Part shown: piece by piece, positions 7,355 to 15,529 of the stretch
Layout of the letters: the number at the start of each line of letters is the position of its first letter
How positions within the stretch are numbered: the first letter of the stretch is position 1
From: Ruminococcus sp. UBA1394
GTDB taxonomy: Bacteria > Bacillota > Clostridia > Oscillospirales > Ruminococcaceae
Assembly (NCBI GenBank): GCA_002305725.1
Contig: DBQM01000030.1
Location: 1,480-34,517, forward strand
DNA length: 33,038 nt
Direction: 5' to 3'
Notes under the pieces: model-generated
Database searches by the model: none
The model's input: the letters and a program-made list of their open reading frames with translations, nothing else
What the model was told of the DNA's origin: nothing
Translations under genes and position numbers: made by a program

Positions 7355-8107
7355 ATGAAAAGCAGCAAGGCTAATTCAAATATATGGCTTAAACGCGGTG
7401 CGTCTGTCCTCGGACTGCTTTATACAATATTTATATGCATAATATCATACCGCTGCGTTTTTTATGAGGTTATTGTCACCCAGCGTGTTTTATTCTGTCT
7501 TTTTCTTACCGTTATATCTATTGTGGCTGGGGCTGTGATGGTTTATTCACGAAAACAGTTTCTGACAAAGCTTTCCGGATTTATCATGTTTCCGGCGCTG
7601 CTGCCGGTAGTACTCCTTTGTTTCGGAAAATGGGAAATGATAATTCCGCTGGCAGCCTGTGCAGTTACCATATTCTTTGCAAGTGCGGCAAATGAGGGTA
7701 CAAAAATCCTCCTCGGAACGATTTACCTTATGATCTACATTCTGGCGGCCCTTGCGTATTTTATCTTCACAAGCTTTCTGGCGTCGCCTGCGATAAAGGA
7801 AACTGTGGAAGAAGGCGTTTCGCCGTCGGGGAAATACCGCTATGAAGTTGTGGACACCACAGACAGTTCAAACGGCAGTACATCAGTTATCCTTGAACCG
7901 AATTACATGGACAAGGAATATGCCCTTGTCACTTTTAAGGTAAAGGGTTATGACCGCAAGCTTTGTGTTAAAAGGCCAAAGACAGAAGTTGAAATCGAGT
8001 GGAAAAAAGATGACCTTTATATAAACGGCGAAAGATGGTTTACTCCGGAACAGGCCAAAAAAGGAAAATGGTTTGAAAAGGAATCACGCTCCTTTGACTT
8101 TATGTAA
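7355..8107 (+). CDS. Hypothetical membrane protein with C-terminal extracytoplasmic domain
   Basis: I do not recognise the family. The 250-residue protein has about four hydrophobic helices in residues 13-145, then a hydrophilic domain of about 100 residues beginning VEEGVSPSGKYRYEVVDTTD. That domain is rich in beta-type sequence, with KLCVKRPKTEVEIEWKKDD and NGERWF near the end. A phrase of the kind SPSGKYRYEV occurs in small lipoproteins and membrane proteins of Firmicutes that carry a beta-sandwich, but this is only a resemblance. Ribosome binding site AAAGGGG. It precedes xylA on the same strand with 66 bp between them and no strong terminator, so read-through into xylA is possible. No role in xylose use can be read from the sequence. 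Confidence 0.75.
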   Translation: MKSSKANSNIWLKRGASVLGLLYTIFICIISYRCVFYEVIVTQRVLFCLFLTVISIVAGAVMVYSRKQFLTKLSGFIMFPALLPVVLLCFGKWEMIIPLAACAVTIFFASAANEGTKILLGTIYLMIYILAALAYFIFTSFLASPAIKETVEEGVSPSGKYRYEVVDTTDSSNGSTSVILEPNYMDKEYALVTFKVKGYDRKLCVKRPKTEVEIEWKKDDLYINGERWFTPEQAKKGKWFEKESRSFDFM

Positions 8108-8173
8108 ATCTGGACACTGCTTACCACAGTGCCATATTATAAAAAACATTTGATTATCTTATAGGAGGATAAT

Positions 8174-9496
8174 ATGAGCGAATTTTTTAAAGGTATAGGA
8201 AAGATCCCTTTTGAGGGAAAGGATTCAAAAAATCCGCTGGCATTCAAGCACTATAATCCGGACGAGATCGTAGGCGGAAAGACTATGAGAGAGCAGCTTA
8301 AATTTGCGCTTTCATGGTGGCACACAATGGGCGGCGACGGAACTGATATGTTCGGCTGCGGTACTACAGACAAGTCATGGGGCGAGTCTGACAGCGTGGC
8401 AAGAGCAAAGGCTAAGGTTGACGCTGCTTTTGAAATCATGGACAAGCTTTCTATCGACTATTTCTGCTTCCATGACCGTGACCTCTCTCCTGAATACGGT
8501 TCACTTGCTGAAACAAACGCAAAGCTTGACGAAATTACTGACTACATAAAGGCAAAGCAGGCTGAAACAGGCAAGAAGTGCCTCTGGGGTACTGCAAAGT
8601 GCTTTGACCACCCGAGATTCATGCACGGTGCAGGAACATCACCTTCCGCTGACGTTTTCGCTTTCTCCGCAGCACAGATCAAGAAGGCTGTTGAGGCTAC
8701 TGTTAAGCTGGGCGGCAACGGCTATGTATTCTGGGGCGGCCGTGAAGGCTACGAAACACTCCTCAACACAAACATGGGTCTTGAACAGGACAACATGGCA
8801 CGTCTTATGAAGATGACTGTTGAGTATGCACGTTCAATCGGCTACAAGGGCGATTTCTACATCGAGCCAAAGCCAAAGGAACCAACAAAGCACCAGTATG
8901 ACTTTGACACAGCAACAGTTCTGGGATTCCTTAGAAAATACGGTCTTGACAAAGACTTCAAGATGAATATTGAAGCTAACCACGCAACACTTGCACAGCA
9001 CACATTCCAGCATGAGCTGAGAGTTGCAAGAGAAAACGGCGTGTTCGGTTCAATCGACGCTAACCAGGGCGACACACTTTTAGGCTGGGATACTGACCAG
9101 TTCCCGACAAACGTTTATGAAACTGCTCTTTGTATGTACGAAGTACTCAAGGCTGGCGGCTTTACAAACGGCGGTCTTAACTTCGACGCAAAGGCAAGAA
9201 GAGGTTCATTCGAGCTTGAGGATATCTTCCACAGCTACATTGCTGGTATGGACGCTTTCGCTCTCGGTCTGAAGATTGCTCAGAAGATGATTGACGACGG
9301 CAGAATCGACAAGTTTATTGCTGACAGATACGCAAGCTGGACAACAGGCATCGGCAAGGACATCATTGACGGCAAGGCTGATATGGCTGCTCTTGAAAAG
9401 TACGCACTTGAAAAGGGCGAGGTTGTTGATTCTCTCGGCAGCGGCCGCCAGGAAATGCTGGAAAATATCATGAACGATATTATGTTCAGCCTTTAA
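8174..9496 (+). CDS. xylA: Xylose isomerase
   Basis: Cytoplasmic enzyme converting D-xylose to D-xylulose. It is 440 residues, the usual length of the clostridial (group II) type. Catalytic FCFHDRD gives His100 and Asp103; the metal sites are Glu231 (FYIEPKPKEPTKHQYD), Glu267 and His270 (IEANHATLAQHT), Asp295 (SIDANQGD) and Asp306/Asp308 (LGWDTDQFPTN). GGREGYETLLNTN (188-200) is the family signature region. The start follows ATAGGAGG at 8161-8168. Codon choice is highly biased, as expected of an abundant enzyme. A perfect palindrome lies 11 bp after the stop, and xylB follows about 580 bp downstream, separated by a terminator-like hairpin and a DUF4288-like gene. No XylR regulator or operator of the Bacillus type is visible. 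Confidence 0.98.
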   Translation: MSEFFKGIGKIPFEGKDSKNPLAFKHYNPDEIVGGKTMREQLKFALSWWHTMGGDGTDMFGCGTTDKSWGESDSVARAKAKVDAAFEIMDKLSIDYFCFHDRDLSPEYGSLAETNAKLDEITDYIKAKQAETGKKCLWGTAKCFDHPRFMHGAGTSPSADVFAFSAAQIKKAVEATVKLGGNGYVFWGGREGYETLLNTNMGLEQDNMARLMKMTVEYARSIGYKGDFYIEPKPKEPTKHQYDFDTATVLGFLRKYGLDKDFKMNIEANHATLAQHTFQHELRVARENGVFGSIDANQGDTLLGWDTDQFPTNVYETALCMYEVLKAGGFTNGGLNFDAKARRGSFELEDIFHSYIAGMDAFALGLKIAQKMIDDGRIDKFIADRYASWTTGIGKDIIDGKADMAALEKYALEKGEVVDSLGSGRQEMLENIMNDIMFSL

Positions 9497-9506
9497 TTAC
9501 AAATTA

Positions 9507-9537
9507 TAGTAAACTAAAAATATTTTTTAGTTTACTA
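9507..9537. repeat. Perfect 14-bp-arm palindrome after xylA
   Basis: Arms TAGTAAACTAAAAA (9507-9520) and TTTTTAGTTTACTA (9524-9537) surround a 3-nt loop. As RNA it would form an A/U-rich hairpin right after the xylA stop and could protect or end the mRNA. A related palindrome with the same TATAGTAAACT arm start follows ilvE at 29288. The rest of 9538-9640 shows only a small GCTTAC/GTAAGC hairpin (about 9556-9570). Confidence 0.7.
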
Positions 9538-9640
9538 TTAGCCGATATGCACGGAGCTTACGAAGTAAGCGGATGTGCAAGGCAATTAAATAAATTTCGA
9601 TCAGGCATTTTTTCGGTTGAAATTCTGTCATTGACGGAAA

Positions 9641-9677
9641 AAGGGTGCTTTTATTTCCGAAAGCACCCTTATTTCTT
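9641..9677 (+). terminator. Terminator-like hairpin between xylA and the DUF4288-like gene
   Basis: AAGGGTGCTTT (9641-9651) pairs perfectly with AAAGCACCCTT (9660-9670) across an 8-nt loop, followed by ATTTCTT. It lies 18 bp upstream of the next start. No clear promoter was found between it and xylA, so partial read-through or an unseen promoter must serve the downstream pair. Confidence 0.7.
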
Positions 9678-9694
9678 AACCAAAGGTAAAAATC

Positions 9695-10075
9695 ATGAAA
9701 ATATATGCAGTAAAACTGCTGTTTCAATACACAGTGGAAAACGAAAACCGCAGATTTTATGAGGAAAGTATCAGACTTTTCCACGCTGATTCTCCCGACG
9801 AGGCTTTTGAAAAGGCTGAAAAAATGGCTGCCGGTGAAACAGATGAATATGTAAATACAGACGGTAAAAAGGTTAAGTACAGCCTTTACGACAGCGTTGG
9901 AACGTTCTGGCTTTTTGACGAGCCGGAATTTGAGGACGGTACAGAGGTCTATTCCGTATATTTTGAAATGGAAAATCCGGAGGACGACCCCATAGAAAAG
10001 CGGTATAAATGCTGCACGGCGGAAGATATGTACCCGCTGAGAAATGCAGAATTAAATCACAGAAAGGAAAATTAA
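9695..10075 (+). CDS. DUF4288-like small protein between xylA and xylB
   Basis: A 126-residue acidic soluble protein with no signal peptide or membrane segment. The beginning MKIYAVKLLFQYTVE and the following EESIRLFHADSPDEAFEKAEK match my recollection of the DUF4288 family (Y-x-V-K-L-L-F-x then an EES-x-x-L-x-x-A-x-s-x-eeA motif). The predicted pattern is alternating beta strands with one helix. No function is established for the family. Its stop (10073-10075) is one base from the xylB start, and the AAAGGA used by xylB is inside its last codons, so the two are translated together. That placement, rather than any motif, is the only hint of a link with xylose metabolism. Confidence 0.75.
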   Translation: MKIYAVKLLFQYTVENENRRFYEESIRLFHADSPDEAFEKAEKMAAGETDEYVNTDGKKVKYSLYDSVGTFWLFDEPEFEDGTEVYSVYFEMENPEDDPIEKRYKCCTAEDMYPLRNAELNHRKEN

Positions 10076-10076
10076 T

Positions 10077-11600
10077 ATGTCATACATTATAGGCGTAGAC
10101 TGCGGAACAAGCGGTACAAAGACAGTACTCTTTGACGAGCTTGGAACAGTCATTGCTTCACACACAATCGAATACCCCATGTATCAGCCGAAAAACGGCT
10201 ATGCGGAACAGGAACCGGGCGACTGGGCTTGCGCTATGATTGAAACGATAAAGGCAGTCATGGCAAAAAGCGGCGTTAAGAAAGAGGACGTAAAGGGTAT
10301 CGGTATTTCCGGTCAGATGCACGGTCTTGTTATGCTGGACAAGGACAACAACGTGCTTAGAAAATCAATTATCTGGTGTGACCAGAGAACAGCTGCGGAA
10401 GTGGCTGAAATGAACCAGAAGCTTGGCGAGAAAAAGCTCATTGAAATCACTGCCAACCCTGCCCTTACCGGCTGGACTGCCGCAAAGATACTTTGGGTAA
10501 AGAACAACGAACCGGACATTTACGAAAAGTGCCGCCACATTCTCCTGCCTAAGGACTTCCTGAGATTTGTCCTCACAGGCGAATACGCAACAGAGGTTTC
10601 CGACGCTTCCGGTATGCAGCTTTTAGACGTGCCAAACCGCTGCTGGAGCAAGGAAGTCTGCGACACTCTGGGTATTGATATGTCAATGCTGGGCAGGGTT
10701 TACGAGTCCTGCGAGGTTACAGGCGGTCTTACAAAGTGTATGGCTGATACTCTCGGTCTGTGCGAGGGTACTCCTGTTGTAGGCGGCGCAGGTGACAATG
10801 CTGCTGCGGCTGTGGGTACAGGCGTTGTTGAGGACGGAAAAGCGTTCACAACTATCGGTACTTCCGGCGTTGTTTTCGCCCACACTTCAAATATTTCCAT
10901 TGACCCGAAGGGCAGAGTACACACCTGCTGTGCGGCTGTACCGAACTCATGGCACATTATGGGTGTTACACAGGGGGCAGGTCTTTCACTGAAGTGGTTC
11001 AGGGACAACTTCTGCAATGCGGAAAAGGAAACCGCAAAGCTTATGGGCGTTGACGAGTACTACCTCATGGATAAAGAGGCTGAAAGCGTACCAGTAGGCG
11101 CAAACCGTCTGCTTTACCTGCCTTACCTCATGGGCGAAAGAACTCCTCACCTTGACCCCGACGCAAGAGGCGTTTTCTTCGGACTTTCCGCTATCCACAC
11201 CAAAAAGGATATGTTAAGAGCCGTTATGGAGGGCGTTGCCTACTCTCTGCGTGACTGCTTTGAGATTTGCCGTGAAATGGGCATTGACATAAGCGACATG
11301 ATGGCTTGCGGCGGCGGCGGTACTTCTCCGCTGTGGAGACAGATGCTTGCTGACCTTTACAAGTGTCCGGTAAAGACTGTTGCATCAAAAGAGGGTCCGG
11401 CTCTGGGTGTTGCTATACTCGCCTCTGTGGGCGCAGGTATTTACAGTTCTGTACCGGAAGCGTGCAAAGCCATAGTCAAGACTGACAAGACACAGCTGCC
11501 GAATGAGGAAAATATGCCTAAGTATGACGAGTACTACAAGCTTTATACTGAAATTTATCCGGCGCTGAAAGAGAAATTCAAGGCGCTTGCGGCTTTATAA
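10077..11600 (+). CDS. xylB: Xylulokinase
   Basis: FGGY-family kinase that phosphorylates D-xylulose to xylulose 5-phosphate with ATP, the step after xylose isomerase. The 507 residues are the usual length. The first actin-like domain starts IGVDCGTSGTKTVLFDE (5-21), then GISGQMHGLV and IIWCDQRTAAEV, the sugar-contacting segment typical of xylulokinases. The second domain has GGAGDNAAAAVGTG, TTIGTSGVVFAH, the FGGY-like GVAYSLRDCFEI and the adenine-site CGGGGTSPLWRQM. It starts one base after the DUF4288-like stop. A terminator follows at 11608. With xylA it forms the xylose entry route that would use sugar freed by the GH10 and other hydrolases. Confidence 0.97.
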   Translation: MSYIIGVDCGTSGTKTVLFDELGTVIASHTIEYPMYQPKNGYAEQEPGDWACAMIETIKAVMAKSGVKKEDVKGIGISGQMHGLVMLDKDNNVLRKSIIWCDQRTAAEVAEMNQKLGEKKLIEITANPALTGWTAAKILWVKNNEPDIYEKCRHILLPKDFLRFVLTGEYATEVSDASGMQLLDVPNRCWSKEVCDTLGIDMSMLGRVYESCEVTGGLTKCMADTLGLCEGTPVVGGAGDNAAAAVGTGVVEDGKAFTTIGTSGVVFAHTSNISIDPKGRVHTCCAAVPNSWHIMGVTQGAGLSLKWFRDNFCNAEKETAKLMGVDEYYLMDKEAESVPVGANRLLYLPYLMGERTPHLDPDARGVFFGLSAIHTKKDMLRAVMEGVAYSLRDCFEICREMGIDISDMMACGGGGTSPLWRQMLADLYKCPVKTVASKEGPALGVAILASVGAGIYSSVPEACKAIVKTDKTQLPNEENMPKYDEYYKLYTEIYPALKEKFKALAAL

Positions 11601-11607
11601 ATTTTTG

Positions 11608-11637
11608 GGACGCTCTTTTATGGGGCGTCCATTTTTT
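11608..11637 (+). terminator. Terminator after xylB
   Basis: GGACGC (11608-11613) pairs with GCGTCC (11625-11630), 11-nt loop, followed by ATTTTTT. Confidence 0.8.
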
Positions 11638-11640
11638 CAA

Positions 11641-11905
11641 CAAGGCGAGCAATGATTGAGGCAGGAAAGGGAAAAGTTTCGCCAGCCTTTTCAAAAGCTG
11701 TGGGGGTCAACGGGGGCAAAGCCCCCTTGTCGCCCTCCGCAGAGGGCGAAACTCCTTGGCTTAGAAGCGCTCCGCAAGGGGCAGATTCCCCACAGTGTGG
11801 GGAAATGTCAGCGAAGCTGACAAAAGGGACATGCCCCAGTTAGGGGAATTGAAAATCTTTGATTTTCAAGAGGGGACGCCCTGCAAGAGAGGGCATCCCC
11901 TTAAA
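11641..11905. repeat. Cluster of six GC-rich hairpins (composite dispersed-repeat type)
   Basis: This 265-bp stretch between xylB and the sigma gene is packed with perfect or near-perfect inverted repeats: GGGGGC/GCCCCC (11712-11726), CGCCCTC/GAGGGCG (11731-11748), TTCCCCACA/TGTGGGGAA (11786-11804), TGTCAGC/GCTGACA (11806-11822), TTGAAAATC/GATTTTCAA (11849-11869) and AGGGGA-GCCCT/AGGGC-TCCCCT (11871-11901). Open frames through it are low-complexity by-products. The last hairpin recurs inverted at 13537. Similar hairpin mosaics are common between genes of gut Firmicutes (general knowledge; copy number here not checkable). Confidence 0.7.
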
Positions 11906-11912
11906 ATTTTTT

Positions 11913-11943
11913 TCAACGTTTTGCCACTCCCATGCGTTTTATA
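11913..11943 (+). promoter_or_regulatory. Possible ECF-type autoregulated promoter of the sigma operon
   Basis: TCAACGTTTTG (11913-11923) and GCGTTTTATA (11934-11943) contain the AAC and CGT cores of ECF promoters, 17 bp apart (AAC 915-917, CGT 935-937). No good sigma-A promoter is seen here. Autoregulation of the downstream sigma factor is inferred. Confidence 0.45.
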
Positions 11944-11965
11944 TACAGAAAGGGCGGTGAACTTT

Positions 11966-12496
11966 ATGGACGAGTATTACGATTCGGAGCAAATCAGACA
12001 AATTTACGAACGCAACGTTGACGATATTTACAGGCTCTGCTTTTCCTATCTGAAAAACACTCACGACTGCGAGGACGCAGTTTCAGCGGTCTTTGAAAAG
12101 CTTATGAAAAAACAGCCGGTTTTCATGTCGCAGAAGCAGGAAAAGGCGTGGCTTGTTGTAACAGCATGCAACCACTGCAAAAGCGTTCTAAGATTTTCCC
12201 TGCGTCACCTCAGAGTTGATATCAGCGGTCTGCCGGAACAGGAATACTGGGACAACAGGGAAAACACCGAACTGCTGGAGCTTGTCCTTTCTCTTCCCGA
12301 AAAGTACCGCATAGTGCTGTATCTTTATTTTTACATGGGGTACACTCTTGCAGAAATATCGGGAATTATAAAGGTCAACGAATCAACAGTGCGTTCACGA
12401 ATGTTTTACGGAAAGAAGAAACTGCTTAAACTGATGGGAGGAACAGAATATGAAAAAATATACAGAAATAATGGAGCATATAAAACCGACCCCTGA
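11966..12496 (+). CDS. ECF-type RNA polymerase sigma factor
   Basis: A 176-residue sigma-70 family protein with only regions 2 and 4. Region 2 covers about residues 10-80 (IYERNVDDIYRLCFSYL, then HDCEDAVSAVFEKL, the core-binding and -10 recognition part). Region 4 covers about 105-165 (LELVLSLPEKYRIVLYLYF, TLAEISGIIKVNESTVRSRM), a helix-turn-helix for the -35. I start at ATG 11966, preceded by AAAGGGCGGTGA; a longer reading would run back into the hairpin cluster. The 3' end overlaps the next gene by 47 bp, a sign of translational coupling with its partner. The exact ECF subgroup is not assigned. Confidence 0.92.
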   Translation: MDEYYDSEQIRQIYERNVDDIYRLCFSYLKNTHDCEDAVSAVFEKLMKKQPVFMSQKQEKAWLVVTACNHCKSVLRFSLRHLRVDISGLPEQEYWDNRENTELLELVLSLPEKYRIVLYLYFYMGYTLAEISGIIKVNESTVRSRMFYGKKKLLKLMGGTEYEKIYRNNGAYKTDP

Positions 12497-13460
12497 ACAG
12501 AAAGACCGTATGCTTGAAAAGGCACTGCAAGGCAAGCCGGAGCGAAAACGCTTTAAGCTGAGGTATGCGGCGGCAGTTGTGGCGGCAGGAGTGATTTTCT
12601 CCGGAACAGTTTTCGGTGAAGAGATAAAAAACACCTTTTACGGACTTCTCGGCAGGGACGAAATTGTCTCCGAGCAGGTTTTAAACGACGTTTTCACCGA
12701 CAGCGACGGTCATGTTACCGTAGCGGTAAAGGAAGTGCTGTCGGACAAAATCAATGCATACGCAATTGTTGAATACACCGCACTTGACAGCGAGGGACAG
12801 GACTGGCTTGATAATTCGCTGGCAGTAAACCAACTTAATGGTCCTGAGATAAATCCGTATATAAAAGATAATAATAACGCTGTTTACGGAGTAAATTACA
12901 GCTATGGCTATGAAGAAATTGAAAATCTCCGCACCGAAAAAAGCCGTGTTTTTAAAGTTATGTATGATTCGTCCGGAGAAAACTTCGGAACAGATTCCAT
13001 ACGTTTCTGGTACTGCCTTACTAACGATTGGGGAAAGGAAACATCTATCGACGTTACTGAATCGGTACAGCTGACAGATATAAAATTCGACAGCAGTCAG
13101 GCACCGGATAAGTATTACAAGCCGCTTGGTGTAAAGATTTCTCCTTTGAGCATTATGATTTACGGAAAGGATATGGGAATGTTTGAATCCGGAAAAACAA
13201 AGTCAGGCGGTAATTATGAGAGGTTTGTACACGTAGAAATAGGCTCTCTTTACCTTATAATGAAAGACGGTACAATATATAATATGCTGTCATCAGAAAG
13301 TATGGATATGGGACAGTGCGGATATACGCTTACTCATGTATCAAATCCGGATGTCGGATATGACTGTGCGATTTATACGGGAGCATTTAAAGAGTCCGTT
13401 GACATAAGCCTTATAGACGGAATCGAACTGGACGGCGTTTATTATCCGCTGGGATTATAG
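12450..13460 (+). CDS. Membrane-anchored putative anti-sigma factor (DUF4179-like)
   Basis: A 336-residue protein: about 38 cytoplasmic residues rich in charge, one transmembrane helix (about 39-56, YAAAVVAAGVIFSGTVFG), and a large extracytoplasmic domain of about 280 residues. It begins inside the sigma gene (GGGAGG then ATG at 12450), and this gene order with overlap is the standard arrangement of ECF sigma and anti-sigma pairs. The N-terminal part has no His-Cys zinc-finger motif, so it would be of the non-zinc type. The outer domain is beta-rich and reminiscent of DUF4179 proteins. It could sense envelope stress and release the sigma factor by proteolysis, but no cleavage signal can be read. 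The family call is from resemblance. Confidence 0.75.
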   Translation: MKKYTEIMEHIKPTPEQKDRMLEKALQGKPERKRFKLRYAAAVVAAGVIFSGTVFGEEIKNTFYGLLGRDEIVSEQVLNDVFTDSDGHVTVAVKEVLSDKINAYAIVEYTALDSEGQDWLDNSLAVNQLNGPEINPYIKDNNNAVYGVNYSYGYEEIENLRTEKSRVFKVMYDSSGENFGTDSIRFWYCLTNDWGKETSIDVTESVQLTDIKFDSSQAPDKYYKPLGVKISPLSIMIYGKDMGMFESGKTKSGGNYERFVHVEIGSLYLIMKDGTIYNMLSSESMDMGQCGYTLTHVSNPDVGYDCAIYTGAFKESVDISLIDGIELDGVYYPLGL

Positions 13461-13536
13461 TCCGTGACCGGACAGGACATATCGGGGGCATTTTTTCGGT
13501 ATATGTTTTTTTACGGCTCGACCGGTAAAATTGTAG

Positions 13537-13561
13537 GGACGCCCTCTCTTGCAGGGCGTCC
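13537..13561. repeat. Inverted copy of the hairpin at 11874
   Basis: GGACGCCCT (13537-13545) and AGGGCGTCC (13553-13561) with a 7-nt loop. Its reverse complement is identical at 24 of 25 positions to 11874-11898, so the sigma/anti-sigma operon lies between inverted copies. TTGTAGGG directly precedes it, as in the related element at 25931. Confidence 0.75.
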
Positions 13562-13579
13562 ACTCAAACTAAAAAACAA

Positions 13580-13600
13580 CGGGCGACCAATGGTCGCCCG
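13580..13600. terminator. Palindromic hairpin of the dispersed GGGCGACCA family, likely bidirectional terminator
   Basis: CGGGCGACCA and TGGTCGCCCG flank a single central base. Rightward it is followed by TATATTTTTC. Leftward (for the minus-strand genes ending at 13610) it is followed by TTGTTTTTTAG. The same palindrome occurs at 25937 and 26643. Confidence 0.7.
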
Positions 13601-13609
13601 TATATTTTT

Positions 13610-14116
13610 CTACAAAATAACCTCTTTATTAAAGCTCGAAACAATCTTATTCCAGAGCTCTGCATCAACTCCTTCTCTGCCCACGTTGCTGCCGGAAACA
13701 CGCTTATACATATTAACCGAACGCTCCGTAGGGGCATCGTAAATGCCAGTCAGCTCAATGACAGGCATATTTTTATACCCGTTCCCGATAGTATTCAGCA
13801 TGACCTGGATAAAATATACCGCCGGTCCGGCGCTTCCGGGGATAATAACTGTGTCCTTTCCGAAAACGTCCGGTCTTTTTATCGCAGGATAATAAAAGCT
13901 GTTGACTTCTGCAAGTTTTTTCCATGTGTCAGAATCGGCATTTCCCGTTGCCGGCAGACCGTATTCCCTCTGAAAAATCTTTACTGCGTCTGATGTTTCC
14001 TGTCCGTAGATACCGTCCGGATTTATGCGGGGAATTCGGGGGTTATAATACGATATCTCGTGTAAAAAACGCTGTAGTACTTTTATATGCTCTCGTTTCT
14101 GTCCATAACTAAACAT
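13610..14116 (-). CDS. Protein with two peptidoglycan-binding repeats
   Basis: A 168-residue protein made of two PG_binding_1-type repeats. The first (about 1-72) has the signature DGIYGQETSDAVKIFQ followed by GLPATGNADSDTW. The second (about 90-165) is divergent, with TGIYDAPTERSVNMY. No signal peptide or membrane segment is seen. It starts 10 bp after the stop of the larger SpoIID/PG-binding gene and its repeats resemble those of that protein, so it probably arose by splitting or duplication from it. It is the third gene of the SleC-like cassette. In SleC-type proteins such repeats bind cortex or wall peptidoglycan; the same role is inferred here. Confidence 0.85.
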   Translation of the reverse strand: MFSYGQKREHIKVLQRFLHEISYYNPRIPRINPDGIYGQETSDAVKIFQREYGLPATGNADSDTWKKLAEVNSFYYPAIKRPDVFGKDTVIIPGSAGPAVYFIQVMLNTIGNGYKNMPVIELTGIYDAPTERSVNMYKRVSGSNVGREGVDAELWNKIVSSFNKEVIL

Positions 14117-14126
14117 AATTTACCAC

Positions 14127-15518
14127 CTACTGAATAATATATCCCGGATTCTGATACGACCGCTTGTCATAGCCGTATTTTAAATCGGAATATACTCCGG
14201 CAATCTCGTTCCATGTTGCCGCCCCCACAATGCCATTTGACGGAAGTCCGAACTGTTTCTGAAATGCAAGAACAGAGGAGCGTGTGACCGGACCGAAATA
14301 GCCTGTGTTTTCCACTGCCGGAATGTTCGGGTACGTCTGATTTATAAGCGTAAGATATTCCTGGATAACCTTGACGTCCTCTCCCCTCATGCCCTCTCTG
14401 AGAACTCTTCCGGGGTAAAGTATAACGTCAGAGCCGTCTGTATTTGGCACAGACTCAACAATGCCCAGGTATGCCCTGTAAATGTCAAGCCATGTCTGTC
14501 TGTCAACAACGCCTGTCTGGGGCAGTCCGAAAACCTGCTGAAAGGATTTTACTGAATTTTCCGTCTGCTCCCCGAAATATCCGGTAATATCCACAGGCTG
14601 AACATCTGCATAATATGCGCCGATAACCGCAAGAAAATACTGAAGTGCCCGTACTTCCATAGTCTGCATACCAATGCTTAAATCTCCTGTAAACTGTTTC
14701 TGAACGTCCTCAAGGCTGAGCCCCTCGGAATTAAGCTCTGCAAGCTTTTTGACGCTTGTGTATATGTACATTATCTTGTACCATGTTGACTTGTCAACAG
14801 TACCGGTCTGGGGCAGATTGAATATCTCCTGGAACTTCTTTACTGCCTCTTCTGTGGGTTCGTCAAACACGCCGTCGGTCACAGGAATTTTCGGTATTGC
14901 CGGATAATTTCTCGAAATACGGTTAAGCCGTATCTGAATATCTCTAACCTCGTTAGACTGTATTCCCAGTTTCAGAACAAAATCGGGATAGGACGGAATA
15001 AACGGCGAAATGGGGGCGTCTTTCACAATGTTGATATCATCTCCGTAATAATGCTGTAGTATCTGATAGGGGGTGTAGCCCATTTCCGCAAGGTCTACTG
15101 TCCCCCACTGGGAAAGTCCTTCGCATTGTACTGTTGTTCCGTTGCAGAACTGTGTAAAAAGCGGTTCAACGCTTCCCTGCCGCACCACATAATCAGTAAA
15201 AAGCTCATCTGCAAGCTCGCTTATGTTTTCGAAAATTTCACGTCCGAAAATAAACTTCTGGTCGTACTGTGTAGAATTTGTAATATCAAAATCATAGCCT
15301 TTTGAACGGTACCACTCGGTGTAGATACGGTTCAGGGCAAAGGTTGTGATAGCGTAAATGTTGGCTCTGAGTGCTTCTTCCGGCCATGTCGGGAAAATCT
15401 CACTGCTTGCCACATTCTTTACATAGTCCGGAAAGCTTACGGTAACATTTTCAGCGTCCTCGTCCGGTCTGCCGAGGTGTACTGTGATTGTTTCCGGAAT
15501 ATACGGTTCTCCTGGCAT
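14127..15518 (-). CDS. SleC-like protein: SpoIID-type lytic domain plus three peptidoglycan-binding repeats
   Basis: The 463-residue protein has an N-terminal SpoIID-like lytic transglycosylase domain (about 1-165): FPDYVKNVASSEIFPTW with Glu40 at the place of the SpoIID catalytic Glu, PEEALRANIYAITTFALNR (46-64), and the C-terminal motif GLSQWGTVDLAEMGYTPYQI with HYYGDDI. Three PG_binding_1 repeats follow (about 182-250, 275-350, 370-450), each ending in a GLPQTG- or NLPQTG-like turn. This order matches the core and C-terminus of clostridial spore-cortex-lytic enzyme SleC (recalled family knowledge). The N-terminal pro-region of SleC is absent and appears to be encoded by the preceding gene. 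No secretion signal is visible, which also suits proteins laid down by the mother cell during sporulation. A vegetative wall enzyme remains possible. Confidence 0.85.
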   Translation of the reverse strand: MPGEPYIPETITVHLGRPDEDAENVTVSFPDYVKNVASSEIFPTWPEEALRANIYAITTFALNRIYTEWYRSKGYDFDITNSTQYDQKFIFGREIFENISELADELFTDYVVRQGSVEPLFTQFCNGTTVQCEGLSQWGTVDLAEMGYTPYQILQHYYGDDINIVKDAPISPFIPSYPDFVLKLGIQSNEVRDIQIRLNRISRNYPAIPKIPVTDGVFDEPTEEAVKKFQEIFNLPQTGTVDKSTWYKIMYIYTSVKKLAELNSEGLSLEDVQKQFTGDLSIGMQTMEVRALQYFLAVIGAYYADVQPVDITGYFGEQTENSVKSFQQVFGLPQTGVVDRQTWLDIYRAYLGIVESVPNTDGSDVILYPGRVLREGMRGEDVKVIQEYLTLINQTYPNIPAVENTGYFGPVTRSSVLAFQKQFGLPSNGIVGAATWNEIAGVYSDLKYGYDKRSYQNPGYIIQ

Positions 15519-15529
15519 AAATTTTCTCC

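Noticed and set aside
9507..9537. XylR operator after xylA
   Set aside because: The arms share AAACTAA/TTAGTTT with Bacillus XylR sites but in inside-out order, and the site is downstream of the gene.
11652..11965. Short frame and N-terminal extension of the sigma factor through the hairpin cluster
   Set aside because: The sequence is explained by inverted repeats; the sigma fold begins only after ATG 11966, which has a ribosome site.
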